Shown: positions 8,913 to 17,279, counted from the first letter of the stretch. The stretch is 33,613 nucleotides of DNA from Chthoniobacterales bacterium (GCA_019747735.1 JAIEQL010000041.1:1-33613), one strand, 5' to 3'. Made by a program: numbers and translations. The notes: generated by a model not told the origin, from the sequence alone.

Positions 8913-9827
8913 TCACGGTGTTGTTGTCTTAACAGCAGTCTCTTTTTCTGTGCCTGCTTCAGGCGGCTCTAAAGTTACGTTGTCCGCTGAAGGTAAAGCT
9001 GGAGTGGAGGCAGTGTTTGGCGCTGACACTGGTACTGGTGCCAGTGGTGCTGATGTTGATTTTTCTGAAGCCTCATGAATTTTTTTCTTAATAATTTCTC
9101 CAAAAATCTGACCTCCAAAAATGAGAGCAACGACAATAGCAATGGTAATGGCAATAAAGGCAGCAATGATAAGCCAAAAATCCCACAACATTTTTTTGGG
9201 GACTTTAATTCCAAAAAAAGAAACCTCTTGAGGAAGGTTGATCGGATAGTAGTAATCAATATTTTCAGACTGAACGATGACCACGGAAACATTATCGTAA
9301 TTGAGTCCTTCGACGCTCTTCATCACGAGGGTCTTAATCTGAGGAACCAAGGTAGGCGGAACAGCACCTGGACGAAACTTCAGGAAAACAGAGGCAGAAG
9401 AAGGGGTTAAGGTTTCGGTATAAGGATCATTTTTGGGAAGAACCAAAGAGACCCGTGCAATGAGCACACCATCAATGTGGCTCAGGGTTTCTGAAATTTG
9501 CTGACTTAGGGCATACATGAACCGAATTTTTTCTTCCGTAGGAGAAGAAACAATACCTGTTTTTTTAAAGACTTCTCCAATGCCAGAAAATTTTTCTGAG
9601 GGAATGCCGTACCATTTGAGCAAATCAGTAGCAGCAGCAAATTGTTGGCGAGGGACCGCAATCGAAAATAAATTTTCCTTTTGTCCTGTTTTGACAGCTT
9701 GAATATTGCGCGCCAAGAGCAATCCCATCATTGTATTGGCATCAGCCTCCGACAAGTTAGAGTATAAAACTTCGGGACCACATCCTGCTAACAAGAGGCA
9801 GCTCAAAAGAACAAGGACTAGTTTCAT
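8913..9827 (-). CDS. sctJ: Type III secretion inner-ring lipoprotein SctJ (YscJ/PrgK family)
   Basis: SctJ forms the periplasmic inner-membrane ring of the injectisome. The chosen start (ATG at 9827) gives MKLVLVLLSCLLLAGC, a lipoprotein signal with lipobox LAGC. Upstream in-frame starts would add a non-signal extension, so they were rejected. After Cys16 comes the typical YscJ beginning (EVLYSNLSEADANTMMGLLL), then two ring-building domains containing LPKNDPY, SSASVFLKFRPGA and a segment like VKSVEGLNYDNVSVV. A transmembrane helix follows (about 218-242). The last about 60 residues are Pro/Ala/Thr-rich and cytoplasmic. Length is 304 residues. It heads the sctJ-sctK-sctL group and is divergent from the small gene at 9985. 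Confidence 0.93.
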   Translation of the reverse strand: MKLVLVLLSCLLLAGCGPEVLYSNLSEADANTMMGLLLARNIQAVKTGQKENLFSIAVPRQQFAAATDLLKWYGIPSEKFSGIGEVFKKTGIVSSPTEEKIRFMYALSQQISETLSHIDGVLIARVSLVLPKNDPYTETLTPSSASVFLKFRPGAVPPTLVPQIKTLVMKSVEGLNYDNVSVVIVQSENIDYYYPINLPQEVSFFGIKVPKKMLWDFWLIIAAFIAITIAIVVALIFGGQIFGEIIKKKIHEASEKSTSAPLAPVPVSAPNTASTPALPSADNVTLEPPEAGTEKETAVKTTTP

Positions 9828-9984
9828 CCACGAGTTTTTTTGAGCACCATTCTTAAGTGTAGTCTTTATTTTCAAATAAAAGTCCATCATGCGAAATTCA
9901 AAAGTCATTGATTCAAATAGTGCCACTGTAGACAATCCCCCTGTACCATTGTGGCATGTCGTTCATTTGGCATACCCCCGCACC

Positions 9985-10308
9985 ATGCAACAATATTCTT
10001 GCATTGCACTGCGATGGGTAAGTTTTTGGAGAATAAAATTGCCACAGGTTTTTATCCAACGAAAGACGTTAGAAAAACGAGAGGCAAGTGTAAACTACGA
10101 TCTTCTCTGCGAACAACTGGAATCCCTTCTCAATAGAGAAGCAACCAATGGCTACGAACTCTTTTCGATGAACGCAACCCACTCGGGTCTTTTTTCTATC
10201 AGCCACTCTCCAACACGCTCACAGAATCCCTTTCTGAGAAAGCATCTTCTCAACGCTATAGGAAAAGGAGAGGAAGCGCTTGTGCTGGTTTTTAAAAGAA
10301 AAGCCTAA
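9985..10308 (+). CDS. Small DUF4177-like protein
   Basis: From the ATG at 9985 the product is 107 residues. It opens MQQYSCIAL and has LESLLNREATNGYELFSMN followed at the end by ALVLVFKRK. That is the pattern of DUF4177: a short strand, a helix, G-W/Y-E-L, then a final strand ending in Arg/Lys. An in-frame start at 9889 would add 32 residues with no family resemblance, so the shorter form is preferred. The function of the family is unknown. The gene is divergent from sctJ, and its TAA overlaps the stop of fabF on the other strand. Confidence 0.6.
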   Translation: MQQYSCIALRWVSFWRIKLPQVFIQRKTLEKREASVNYDLLCEQLESLLNREATNGYELFSMNATHSGLFSISHSPTRSQNPFLRKHLLNAIGKGEEALVLVFKRKA

Positions 10309-11543
10309 TCCAGCGCCTTTATAATGAGAGTCGCATTATGGCCTCCAAAACCAAAAGAATTGCTCATAGCACAGCGGATCTTTTTTTCACGAGCAACGTT
10401 GGGCACAAAATCGAGATCACATTCTGGATCAGGTTGATCGAGATTGATTGTTGGTGGAATAACCCCATGCTTAATCGCTAACACACAAGCAGCCAGCTCA
10501 ATACCTCCAGCGGCACCAAGCAGATGCCCCGTCATCGATTTTGTGGAACTAATAGGAACTTTATAAGCATATTCTCCCATCGCTTGTTTAATTGCTTTGG
10601 TTTCTGAAATATCACCAATGGGTGTCGAAGTAGCATGAGCATTGATATAATCAATCTCTTCAGGTCTGAGCTTGGCATGTTGCATCGCTATCTGCATACA
10701 ACGGCTTGCCCCCTCTGGCAGAGGGGTTGTCATATGATAGGCATCTGCACTTAGGCCATAACCGACGAGCTCGCAATAGATGGGAGCTCCTCGGCGCTTT
10801 GCATGTTCCAGTTCTTCAATAATCACAATACCTGCTCCTTCACCCATCACAAATCCATCACGATCTTTATCAAAAGGACGAGAAGCTTTTTCGGGTGCGT
10901 CATTACGCGTGCTCATGGCCCTCATCGATGAAAAGCCAGCAATGCCAAGAGGAGTGACCGTTGCTTCTGTTCCTCCTGCAACAAAAGCATCTGCATCACC
11001 AAATTTAATAATGCGCCAAGCTTCTCCAATCGAATTGTTCGAGGTTGCACAAGCTGTCACAATGGCCATGTTAGGACCACGAAAACCAAATTCCATTGAG
11101 ACGATACCACTGGCCATATTGCTAATCATCATTGGAATTGTAAAAGGAGAAACACGTGAGGGCCCTTTTTCAAAGAGCCGCTTGGTTTCCATTTCCATAC
11201 TTTGAAGGCCACCGATGCCACTTCCAAGCATCACTCCAACGCGATCAGAATTGACTTTTTCAGGATCCAATCCAGAGTCAGCCAGCGCCATCTTAGAAGC
11301 AGCCATGGCAAATTGAGTAAAACGATCAGCGCGACGAGCCTCTTTTGGTGTTTTAAAAAAAGTGGCAAGATCGATCCCTCCAACTTCTCCTGCAATTTTA
11401 CAATCATAGCCCTGCGAATCGAAGGCATTATAATGGTGAATACCGCTCTTACCCTCTGTCAGATTTTTCCAAAAGGTGGCAATATCATTTCCAACGGGAC
11501 TGACAACTCCAAGGCCTGTAATAACAACTCGACGATCGTACAT
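10305..11543 (-). CDS. fabF: 3-oxoacyl-[acyl-carrier-protein] synthase II
   Basis: FabF condenses malonyl-ACP with a growing acyl-ACP in fatty acid elongation in the cytoplasm. The 412-residue product begins MYDRRVVITGLGVVSPVGND, typical of FabF. It carries the nucleophile Cys in TACATSN, the first catalytic His in NAHATSTPIGD, the second in STKSMTGHLLGAAGG, and the C-terminal glycine-rich segment SNSFGFGGHNA. An in-frame start 33 bp upstream would add MTCKTKKRFIF, which is not seen in the family, so the ATG at 11543 is chosen. The gene stands alone. Its neighbour at 9985-10308 converges on it and the stop codons overlap. Confidence 0.96.
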   Translation of the reverse strand: MYDRRVVITGLGVVSPVGNDIATFWKNLTEGKSGIHHYNAFDSQGYDCKIAGEVGGIDLATFFKTPKEARRADRFTQFAMAASKMALADSGLDPEKVNSDRVGVMLGSGIGGLQSMEMETKRLFEKGPSRVSPFTIPMMISNMASGIVSMEFGFRGPNMAIVTACATSNNSIGEAWRIIKFGDADAFVAGGTEATVTPLGIAGFSSMRAMSTRNDAPEKASRPFDKDRDGFVMGEGAGIVIIEELEHAKRRGAPIYCELVGYGLSADAYHMTTPLPEGASRCMQIAMQHAKLRPEEIDYINAHATSTPIGDISETKAIKQAMGEYAYKVPISSTKSMTGHLLGAAGGIELAACVLAIKHGVIPPTINLDQPDPECDLDFVPNVAREKKIRCAMSNSFGFGGHNATLIIKALD

Positions 11544-11716
11544 GAAAATAAAACGTTTCTTAGTTTTGCAAGTCAATAGCTGAGCCGAAGAAGGCCCCCT
11601 TTGGCAAACAAATTATTTATTAATCACTGAAAAAGTTTTCAAAAAATAAATTGAATAAAAACGATCAAAAAAAAGCCTCTTGCCCATCTCCGGTAGTGAA
11701 GTAGGATTGGGCTATT

Positions 11717-12079
11717 ATGTCTCTGCCTCATCCACCTTCTTCAGAATCAAATCGCTCTTGGTGTATGGCCCTTCATCTAGCAGGCCTTAGCGGTTTCTTA
11801 CTTCCCATCATCTTAGCCCATATTGTTGTGCCCCTCACCATCTGGCTCATCAAGCGCTCTGAGAGCACAGAGATTGATGCTACTGGCAGAGAGGTGCTCA
11901 ATTTTCAAATTTCCTACACACTCTATTTAGCCATCGCAGGGGCGCTCTGCTTTCTGCTCATCGGTTTCTTAATCTTTCCTCTCTTCTTTATTCCATGGCT
12001 TATCTTGCCCATTGTAGGGGCTTGTAAAACTAGCAAAGGAAATTTTTATCGTTATCCCTTCACCATTCGATTCCTTTAG
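11717..12079 (+). CDS. DUF4870 (Tic20-like) small membrane protein
   Basis: This 120-residue protein has about three transmembrane segments (about 20-45, 68-88 and 90-110). It shows the DUF4870 order: W-C-M-A-L-H-L-A-G-L-S near the N-terminus, a conserved loop ending in REVLNFQISY, then closely spaced hydrophobic segments and a short tail with N-F-Y-R-Y-P. Function is unknown. The family is widespread and probably sits in the inner membrane. It is separated from fabF by about 170 AT-rich bases and followed 14 bp later by a family A palindrome. Confidence 0.88.
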   Translation: MSLPHPPSSESNRSWCMALHLAGLSGFLLPIILAHIVVPLTIWLIKRSESTEIDATGREVLNFQISYTLYLAIAGALCFLLIGFLIFPLFFIPWLILPIVGACKTSKGNFYRYPFTIRFL

Positions 12080-12093
12080 AATCTAGAGTTAAA

Positions 12094-12256
12094 TATACCT
12101 TGCGCGTTTAATATTTGAGATTTTTTCACGCTGAGATTTTTGTTTCTAGCAAGGCGAAAGAGCGAGACGCTATGCGTACATAACGTAAGCTCTGACAACG
12201 AAGCTAGAGACAAAAATAGCCAGTGAAAAACTCAAATAGTGAGCGCGCAAGGTATA
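12094..12256. repeat. Family A palindromic element, copy 2 (163 bp)
   Basis: Ends read TATACCTTGCGCG on the left and the same read inward from the right. The pairing continues through TATTTGAG and TTTTTCAC. The core has CACGCTGAGATTTTT, AAGGCGAAAGAGCGAGACGCT, GACAACGAAGCT and ACAAAAATAGCCAGTGA. It has the same length and core as copy 1, but the outer arm sequence is unrelated. Confidence 0.85.
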
Positions 12257-12317
12257 ACTCTTAAGATGTTTAGTAAAGCTCTCCTTGTCTAATTTTGAGT
12301 GCTAGCAATTTGATTTT

Positions 12318-12397
12318 AAGTCAGTTTGGCTTCTACAGCAGGATTGATAGCAGCTAAACACGAAGCGCCTATTTCACTCAAACTCAAACTCAAGCTT
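12318..12397. repeat. Short-tandem-repeat element, probable partial copy
   Basis: It contains CGAAGCGCCTATT followed by ACTCAAACTCAAACTC. This is the inverse of one arm of the element at 31690-31785. A weaker CAGTTTGGC at the other end may be a degraded partner arm. The rest of 12257-12471 shows nothing else recognisable apart from presumed upstream sequence of the tmRNA gene. Confidence 0.5.
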
Positions 12398-12471
12398 TAC
12401 CGCTAATAACAAACGTTTGTCACTTGCGCTTCTTATAAACTCGGAGTACCTTTTACTACTTCAGAATGTCA

Positions 12472-12855
12472 GGGGGCGCACTGGTTTCGACTCGAATCTA
12501 GTTCTATATTCTGCATGCCGAGGACGATCAGTTGGCCTCGTAAAAAATCTGGTCAACAAAATAAATGCAAATAATGCAAACTTGGTAACCAGCCTTCAAA
12601 GCGAAGTTACCGCTCTCGCAGCTTAATTGACTGCGACGCTGATGCACCGATGTCTATTAGGTGCAGAGGCGACACTAGTAGGCTAGCTTTTCAAACGGAG
12701 GAACCGCGTTTGAGAGTGAATTATTTCGTGGATCCTAGGAGAGAGGTAGCGCACCGCACCGTAGCAGCTCTCTGAATCTCAATGTGCGGGTAAGCATGTA
12801 GAGGAATGTATTGTTAGTCTCGAGGACAGGGGTTCAACTCCCCTCGCCTCCACCA
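12472..12855 (+). ncRNA. ssrA: Transfer-messenger RNA (tmRNA)
   Basis: tmRNA rescues stalled ribosomes and tags the unfinished protein for proteolysis. The 5' end GGGGGCGCACTGGTTTCGAC is the standard tmRNA start. The 3' end GTTCAACTCCCCTCGCC then TCCACCA supplies the T-arm and an encoded CCA. The first seven bases GGGGGCG pair with CGCCTCC with one G-U pair. Length is 384 nt. The tag reading frame lies at 12567-12626 and ends ALAA-stop, the usual proteolysis signal. The gene is complete in one piece, not permuted. tatD converges from the other strand 64 bp beyond. Confidence 0.97.
12567..12626 (+). other. tmRNA proteolysis-tag reading frame
   Basis: Reading from GCA at 12567 gives ANNANLVTSLQSEVTALAA and a TAA stop, a 19-residue tag. 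A start at the second GCA (12576) would give 16 residues. The ALAA ending is the common ClpXP recognition signal. The exact resume codon is inferred. Confidence 0.75.
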
Positions 12856-12919
12856 GCTTTCCTTAAGTTGACGCCATTGTCCGTTCCGGTGAACCGATAC
12901 TATTGTGAAGCAAGTGCAG

Positions 12920-13735
12920 CTATAGAATTCTAAAAAATTCCTCCGCGCTTGCCGTCGTAACTTTTGCCACCTCCTCCAAAGAAAGGCCCCGAATCTCAGC
13001 AATCTTCTCAGCAACTAAGCACACGTGTGCTGGCTCTGCTCTCTCTCCACGATGCGGTACGGGAGCGAGATAAGGAGCATCTGTTTCAATCATGAAGCGA
13101 TCTAGAGGTACGGCAGCCCCGGTTTCGCGAACGGTGGGAGCATTTTTAAAAGTGATGATTCCGGTAAAAGAAATGAGATGTCCCATGGCAATCACCTCCT
13201 TTGCCTGTGCTGGCGTCCCTCCAAAACAGTGAAAAACGGCGCGCAATTTCCCCGTGTAAGGTTTCAAAATGCGCAGCGTCTCTTCCCAAGCAGCGCTGGC
13301 CCCAGCCACATCCCGCTGATGAATGATCACGTTCAGACCAAGGTCACAAGCTAATTCCAGCTGCTGATAAAAAGCTTTCGCTTGATTTTCTCTCCAGATT
13401 TTCAAAACAATCTCATCAGTAGCATTGGAAGGTAAATGAAAAAAATCGATACCGATCTCTCCGATCGCCACTACTTTTGGATGCGTTGCAATAGAGCATA
13501 ACGCTGAAAAAAACTCCGACTTCTCTTCCTCCACATAGCTAGGATGAATCCCTACAGCCGCATAAACAGAGGCATAGCGCTCTGCTAAGGTGATAGCAGC
13601 ACGACTACTTTCCAAACTAGTTCCAATGGTAATGATGCGTGTAACTCCTGCTTGCCCTGCGCGCGCAATAACCGCATCAAGATCTTTTGCAAAACGAGGA
13701 TCATCAAGGTGAGCGTGAGTTTCAATAAGGTGCAT
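12920..13735 (-). CDS. tatD: TatD-family metal-dependent deoxyribonuclease
   Basis: This is a TIM-barrel hydrolase of the amidohydrolase superfamily; TatD proteins are 3'-5' DNases. Metal ligands are visible in order: HAH in MHLIETHAHLDD, Glu in AIGEIGIDF, His in NVIIHQRD, His in AVFHCFGG, and Asp in METD-type IETDAPYLAP. The length of 271 residues is usual. The start overlaps the end of the upstream glycosyltransferase by 14 bp, so the two are likely translated from one message. The ATG is fixed by the metal-binding motif starting at residue 5. Confidence 0.94.
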   Translation of the reverse strand: MHLIETHAHLDDPRFAKDLDAVIARAGQAGVTRIITIGTSLESSRAAITLAERYASVYAAVGIHPSYVEEEKSEFFSALCSIATHPKVVAIGEIGIDFFHLPSNATDEIVLKIWRENQAKAFYQQLELACDLGLNVIIHQRDVAGASAAWEETLRILKPYTGKLRAVFHCFGGTPAQAKEVIAMGHLISFTGIITFKNAPTVRETGAAVPLDRFMIETDAPYLAPVPHRGERAEPAHVCLVAEKIAEIRGLSLEEVAKVTTASAEEFFRIL

Positions 13736-14903
13736 GTTGTGAGGTTTTTAATTCAAGGAGACTCCAGAAAAAACTCGTAAAAATAAGTTGTATTCCCAGA
13801 ACGGTAAAAGTGACTCCAGGAATGAGCAGCCTCATATTTTCTGAATAAGAAAGATGACTAAAATGAACCTCTCTCCATTGATAAAAAGCAAATACTCCCA
13901 ACAATCCTCCCGCTAAAACAAACAGCGCCCCAAGGAGTAATCCTTTCTCTAAAGTAAACAAATCAACGAGCTTGTTGAATTTCAAATCTTCGGGAATCAA
14001 TTGCATTCTAGCAGCAAAAATCCTTGCCGAAAAAGCAAACGAACTTAGTTGCATCCCCAGTAACATCATCATCGCAGCCACCATCATCGTTCCACTATCG
14101 AGAATGACTTGACCAAGAGTAATAGGGCCGAGCAGGAGCAGAAACATCATGAAAAAACCAAGGAGAGAGATCACACCTCCGGGAATCAAAAAAAGCCATT
14201 GAGGAGAAGAGATCAGCATAAATCGCAAATGTCTCCATCCATCACGCCATGGCCTTAAATGAGGCTTGCGGCTTCTACCATCAGGAGAAAGAGTGATAGG
14301 AACTTGAGCGACTTTTAATTTTCCTAATGATGCCTTCATGATCATTTCGGAAGCAAATTCCATCCCTGTAGTTTGCAAATTCATTAGCTCATAAGCCTTC
14401 TTGGTAAAAGCTCTCATGCCGCAATGAAAATCGTTGATGGGTGTTTTAAAAAAAATTCTCCCTAACCACGAAAGAGCTGGATTTCCTATCCATCGATTTT
14501 TCCATGGCATCGCTCCTGGTAAAATCTTCCCTCCTCCCGAGGGCAAGCGGCATCCACTGACTAAGTCGTAACCTTCTTGAAACTTTTGAACAAAGGCCCC
14601 GATCTCAGAAAAATCGTAACTATCATCAGCATCTCCGATTAAAATCCAAGGGGAGGAAGCTGCTGTAATCCCCCCTCTCAGGGCATTGCCATATCCTTTT
14701 TCAGCTACAGCAACAAGGGTAACTCCACAATGTTTTGCTATTTCCCTTGAACCATCGGTGCTTCCATTATCGGCAACAACAATCTCCCCTACCAAGCCTG
14801 CTTTTTCAAATCCTTGCCGAGCCTTGATAATACAACACTCGAGGGTCTCGGCCTCATTGAGGCACGGCATGACAAGGGTGATAGTGGCATTAGCGCGTGT
14901 CAT
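13722..14903 (-). CDS. Membrane-anchored family 2 glycosyltransferase (DPM1/GtrB-like)
   Basis: This 393-residue protein has an N-terminal GT-A domain: LVMPCLNEAETL, the nucleotide-binding VVADNGSTDGS, and the metal-binding DADDSYDF. The acceptor part has DFHCGMRAF and GMEFASEMIMKA. After about residue 225 there are four hydrophobic segments, as in polyprenyl-phosphate sugar transferases. It probably moves a sugar from a nucleotide donor to a lipid carrier at the inner membrane, but donor and acceptor cannot be read from the sequence. galE lies upstream on the same strand after about 280 bp, which hints at cell-surface sugar metabolism. Confidence 0.9.
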   Translation of the reverse strand: MTRANATITLVMPCLNEAETLECCIIKARQGFEKAGLVGEIVVADNGSTDGSREIAKHCGVTLVAVAEKGYGNALRGGITAASSPWILIGDADDSYDFSEIGAFVQKFQEGYDLVSGCRLPSGGGKILPGAMPWKNRWIGNPALSWLGRIFFKTPINDFHCGMRAFTKKAYELMNLQTTGMEFASEMIMKASLGKLKVAQVPITLSPDGRSRKPHLRPWRDGWRHLRFMLISSPQWLFLIPGGVISLLGFFMMFLLLLGPITLGQVILDSGTMMVAAMMMLLGMQLSSFAFSARIFAARMQLIPEDLKFNKLVDLFTLEKGLLLGALFVLAGGLLGVFAFYQWREVHFSHLSYSENMRLLIPGVTFTVLGIQLIFTSFFWSLLELKTSQHAPY

Positions 14904-15161
14904 TAATTAGGATAAAAAGTAACTACCAACGTCTCAAAAAAAGAATTCACCACAAAGAACACAAAACTGCCAAGGCAGCAGAAAGAACACAAAATAAAAA
15001 TTTTTATAAAAAATGGACTCGCTCGCTCCCGCTCGTCTTGCCCTTCGGGTTACTGCTTTGCAGTAATCTACCCCAGGGCCGCCCGGCCACTCGGTGTTTT
15101 AAAGTACCGAAAATTGTAAATGCAGGTGAAATCAAAAGAAGGTTTCTGGTTTTTGCACCTA
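14904..15161. other. Intergenic stretch with repeat-like pieces, no gene seen
   Basis: The stretch has CACCACAAAGAACACAAAAC and a second AGAACACAAA. These resemble the arm of the inverted repeat at 26050-26239. A G+C-rich patch follows (about 15016-15100) with a small hairpin TTACTGC-TTT-GCAGTAA. The AT-rich AAAATTTTTATAAAAAA near 14998 may pair with the palindrome at 15162. I see no credible reading frame. Confidence 0.45.
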
Positions 15162-15183
15162 GAATTTTTTTATAAAAAAATTC
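15162..15183. terminator. AT-only perfect palindrome just after galE
   Basis: A 22-bp perfect palindrome made of GAA, seven T, AT, seven A and TTC begins two bases past the galE stop. It could end galE transcription, but with no G+C-rich stem the terminator call is weak. It could equally be the arm of a repeat. Confidence 0.35.
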
Positions 15184-15185
15184 TT

Positions 15186-16160
15186 TTAGCTTCCATACCC
15201 CCTCGGATGCCGCTGGTGCCAAGCCCAAGCGCTTTTGATAATGGCTTCACTACTTTGATAGCGAGGACTCCAACCCAGTTCCTTTTTAATTTTCTCTGAA
15301 GCCCCAATCAAGGAAGGAGGATCTCCTGGACGACGTGGCTGCTCGAGCAGAGGAATCGCATGACCTGTCACCCGGCGACAGCATTCGATGATTTCTTTGA
15401 CAGAGGTTCCCCCTCCCGTACCGAGATTGTAAGCGGCACTTTTTTTCGATTGAAGGGCGAGCAGATGAGCTTGGGCCAAATCGAGAATATGAATGTAGTC
15501 CCGGACACAGCTTCCATCGGGTGTGGGATAGTCAGTTCCAAAAACGCAAGCATGCTCTTTTTGGCCCAAGGCCACTTGAAGTACATTGGGAATCAAATGG
15601 GTTTCGATTCGGTGATCTTCGCCAAAGCGCTCCGAGGCTCCTGCGGCATTGAAGTAACGCAAGATCACATGGGTAATGCCATGGATTTTTTCATACCAAG
15701 GAAGAATTTTTTCAAAAAGGAGTTTCGATTCTCCATAAGGATTGATCGGCCTCTGCACCATAGTCTCTTCAATAGGCATCGACTCAGGGACTCCAAAAGT
15801 TGCGCAGGTCGAAGAAAAAACAAGATGTTTGACGCCCGCTTCCACCATGGCATCGAGAAGATTGAGACCACAAACAACGTTATTGCGAAAATATTTGGAA
15901 GGGTTAGTCATGGACTCTCCCACCAAGGCATAAGCGGCAAAATGCATCACTGCGTTCGCGCGCGAGTCGTGGAGCGCTTTGCCAATGGCTTCTCGATCTG
16001 CAAGATCCCCCACAATTAAAGAAGCTCGTGGATCCACCGCCTCACGATGGCCCTCCACGAGATTGTCAAAGACGACAACATTGTAACCTGCGTTAAGAAG
16101 CTCTTCTGTGCAGATGCTGCCGATGTAGCCGGCACCGCCGGTGACTAAGATTGTTTGCAT
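15186..16160 (-). CDS. galE: UDP-glucose 4-epimerase
   Basis: GalE interconverts UDP-glucose and UDP-galactose in the cytoplasm with bound NAD. The 324-residue protein is a short-chain dehydrogenase/reductase. It begins MQTILVTGGAGYIGS with the GxxGxxG nucleotide-binding loop. It has the catalytic Ser in FSSTCATFG and Tyr-Lys in YGESK, then RYFNAAGA and PTPDGSCVRDYIHILDLA as in true GalE. An upstream in-frame start would add MPSPLPSARFPR before the Rossmann strand and is rejected. It may supply sugars for the glycosyltransferase downstream. Specificity for the N-acetyl sugars cannot be excluded. Confidence 0.93.
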   Translation of the reverse strand: MQTILVTGGAGYIGSICTEELLNAGYNVVVFDNLVEGHREAVDPRASLIVGDLADREAIGKALHDSRANAVMHFAAYALVGESMTNPSKYFRNNVVCGLNLLDAMVEAGVKHLVFSSTCATFGVPESMPIEETMVQRPINPYGESKLLFEKILPWYEKIHGITHVILRYFNAAGASERFGEDHRIETHLIPNVLQVALGQKEHACVFGTDYPTPDGSCVRDYIHILDLAQAHLLALQSKKSAAYNLGTGGGTSVKEIIECCRRVTGHAIPLLEQPRRPGDPPSLIGASEKIKKELGWSPRYQSSEAIIKSAWAWHQRHPRGYGS

Positions 16161-16215
16161 CCGAGGGAATCTAGCAGAAGGAAGAGGAGAGGGCAAAAAA
16201 TGTTTTAGGAGGTTA

Positions 16216-16268
16216 GAGACCCAAAAAGAACCAGTAAGAATTCCTAAAATTTATTCGAAAAAAATATA
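16216..16268. repeat. Family A palindromic element, half copy
   Basis: Only the right side is present. It has CCAAAAAGAACCAGTAAGAA, then an arm like that of copy 1 (AAATTTATTCG, ending in TATA). The matching left arm is not found upstream. The end falls 21 bp before the next start codon. Confidence 0.65.
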
Positions 16269-16289
16269 CTTCATTGTTTTACTAAGAAC

Positions 16290-17279
16290 ATGAAAAAAAA
16301 CGCTCTTCTTTTTGTAACAATCATGACTTTTACGGTCTTTTTGCTGGCACCCGCAAAAGGTATTGATAGTGATGCTTCCGCTTTTGTTCCTACCGATAGT
16401 TCGCCTGATGCTTCTCTTTTTCAGTCGGCCAAATTCCCAGGGAAAGAGGAAACTTTTTGGCAGAAAATTTTACCTCCTGTCTCTAGTGATTTTAATAAAG
16501 TCAACGATCAACTTACCATCGCGCTGGGCAAGGAACTCATCACGTGGGATGATCTAGCTGTATTTTTTACGAGCATCAGTGTTGTAGGCGAAAAAGAGGA
16601 TCAAAATTTTTTAAAAAAAATCAGCGAAGAAGTTGCACCCTTTATTTCTAGTCAAGCAGATGGCACCTATGTGGCTGAGAAAGAGGAGGCTCATCAACCG
16701 GCGCAACTTGCCTTCTCCTCGAATATTTTTAGCAAGTATGCCCTTTGGAGAGAGCACCATTACCAACTTTATAAAACTTTACTTGAGGAAAAAAAGGTCG
16801 GTCATTTTGACGTTGACCTCTTAGAACAACAAATTAAACGACTCAGAATAGAGGAAGGAGTGAGTCTTGATTCACCAACTGCGGCTTATCATTTAGCAAC
16901 AGTGCAAGAGTTGGCCGACTGGGAATCGAGCCATCATCAGGAAATAGAGGCTCCCATGGAAGGCAAGACCTTTGCTCTTTTGGCGATCGATACAGAAAAT
17001 ATGAAAGATTGTACAACGGCACAAAGAATAGAAAAACTTCTGGGTTCAAGTGCAGATCAAAAATCCTCATTAAATGAAGGTCCTTCCAACGGAAAAAGAG
17101 TAGATCATTTTATTACAACTCATCCTTTCACAATAGCTGGGGTGGCTTTATCTGGTATCGGCGTTATCACTCTACCTTTTGCGCCTGAAATTGGTGTTTC
17201 ACTAATAGCGTTGGGGATAACGTCGATGTACATAGGAATAATAGGCTTTGGTGCTCGCAAGATCTCTGAATTCCTGTAG
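16290..17279 (+). CDS. Unrecognised exported protein with C-terminal hydrophobic pair
   Basis: I do not recognise this 329-residue protein. Residues 1-24 look like a signal peptide (MKKNALLFVTIMTF...APAKG). The middle is charged and helical (about 60-240), with EEEKKVGHFDVDLLEQQIK-like amphipathic stretches. Near the C-terminus two hydrophobic segments (about 280-300 and 303-322: TIAGVALSGIGVITLPFAP and SLIALGITSMYIGIIGFGA) lie back to back, ending in a short charged tail. Such a pair resembles the bilobed hydrophobic domain of chlamydial inclusion-membrane proteins, but those lack a Sec-type signal. The gene stands alone between galE (opposite strand) and the rhodanese gene. A half palindrome ends 21 bp before the ATG. 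Confidence 0.8.
   Translation: MKKNALLFVTIMTFTVFLLAPAKGIDSDASAFVPTDSSPDASLFQSAKFPGKEETFWQKILPPVSSDFNKVNDQLTIALGKELITWDDLAVFFTSISVVGEKEDQNFLKKISEEVAPFISSQADGTYVAEKEEAHQPAQLAFSSNIFSKYALWREHHYQLYKTLLEEKKVGHFDVDLLEQQIKRLRIEEGVSLDSPTAAYHLATVQELADWESSHHQEIEAPMEGKTFALLAIDTENMKDCTTAQRIEKLLGSSADQKSSLNEGPSNGKRVDHFITTHPFTIAGVALSGIGVITLPFAPEIGVSLIALGITSMYIGIIGFGARKISEFL

Noticed and set aside
9828..9935. Longer SctJ start at 9935
   Set aside because: It would place 36 residues before the lipoprotein signal; the ATG at 9827 gives a normal signal and lipobox.
15010..15100. G+C-rich hairpin region as a tRNA
   Set aside because: No cloverleaf, no anticodon stem or T-arm consensus can be drawn.
15360..16019. 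219-codon plus-strand frame within galE
   Set aside because: It lies fully antisense to conserved GalE sequence and shows no domain.
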